NCBI GenBank assembly: GCA_024220505.1
Contig: JAKZZE010000007.1
Location: 620,001 to 684,000 of the forward strand
From: Rhizopus arrhizus
Lineage: Eukaryota > Mucoromycota > Mucoromycetes > Mucorales > Rhizopodaceae
Length of the DNA stretch: 64,000 bases
Direction of reading: 5' to 3'
The first letter of the stretch is position 1; the number at the start of each line of letters is the position of its first letter. The translations under genes were made by a program, and so were the position numbers. The notes beneath the pieces were generated by a model, which worked only from the letters and a program-made list of their open reading frames with translations, did not search any database and was not told the DNA's origin. This document shows positions 63,886 through 64,000 of this stretch, piece by piece.

Positions 63886-64000
63886 AACTCCGAATATGCA
63901 TTTTTTTACCTCGTATCATCTTTGATGCCAAATTTGGTAAGATTTCAGTCAGCGCATCAGGTTCTATTGGCCATTGAATTTGCCTAGTCTACCACTTAGT
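63886..64000. other. Unassigned end of window
   Basis: 115 bases after ORF2 with no recognisable LINE coding sequence. Confidence 0.3.

Overview
The window is a piece of eukaryotic nuclear DNA built almost entirely of transposable elements. It is AT-rich, has short GT-AG introns with CTAAT/CTAAC-type branch points, polymerase III tRNA genes, chromodomain Ty3/Gypsy retrotransposons, Tc1/mariner elements, CACTA (CMC/EnSpm) elements and a non-LTR retrotransposon. This fits an early-diverging fungus (Mucoromycota is my best guess; inference only, because no host protein gene is available to place it). The only clear host genes are tRNA-Val(AAC) at 29862-29935 (+) and tRNA-Asn(GTT) at 51723-51796 (-).

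Layout. 1-1039: LTR-like debris and a repeat fragment. 1040-8811: a Tc1-like element broken by a solo LTR, itself broken by an intact chromodomain Gypsy element (Gypsy-1, 2142-8138, target duplication AGGAT). 8814-20635: five Tc1-like copies in a perfect 2546-bp tandem array whose TIR haplotypes show that it grew by unequal crossing-over between two flanking transposons. 20638-21629: nothing recognised. 21633-27123: CACTA element A (one intact four-exon accessory gene; Tc1-like gamma-1 inserted in it). 27127-29803: CACTA element B, an internally deleted relative of C, ending 58 bp upstream of tRNA-Val. 30019-38351: overlapping LTR/TRIM-like units that share a primer-binding-like site, interrupted by Tc1-like delta (with gamma-2 inside) and two solo LTRs. 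38352-46017: Tc1-like epsilon with an uninterrupted transposase, split by Gypsy-2 (38421-44426, target duplication CTGTT). 46033-50975: a Tc1 tail, an LTR scrap, gamma-3 and a 3'-truncated Gypsy-3. 50975-51541: an LTR of the 30-38 kb family. 51853-59256: CACTA element C, 7404 bp, with a four-exon TNP2-like transposase and a convergent four-exon accessory gene, target duplication CGG, starting 56 bp upstream of tRNA-Asn. 59260-63900: a non-LTR retrotransposon with ORF1 and an endonuclease/reverse transcriptase ORF2.

The main discovery candidate is the CACTA system. B and C lie 58 and 56 bp upstream of two different tRNA genes, with the same (transposase-side) end facing the tRNA. The more divergent element A sits back-to-back with B on the same AAT target and its corresponding end points the same way. 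A and C carry a homologous four-exon gene with all introns in phase 0, and share a subterminal repeat core. This suggests a cut-and-paste DNA transposon family that selects polymerase III promoter regions, a niche otherwise known from retrotransposons such as yeast Ty1/Ty3 and Dictyostelium TRE elements.
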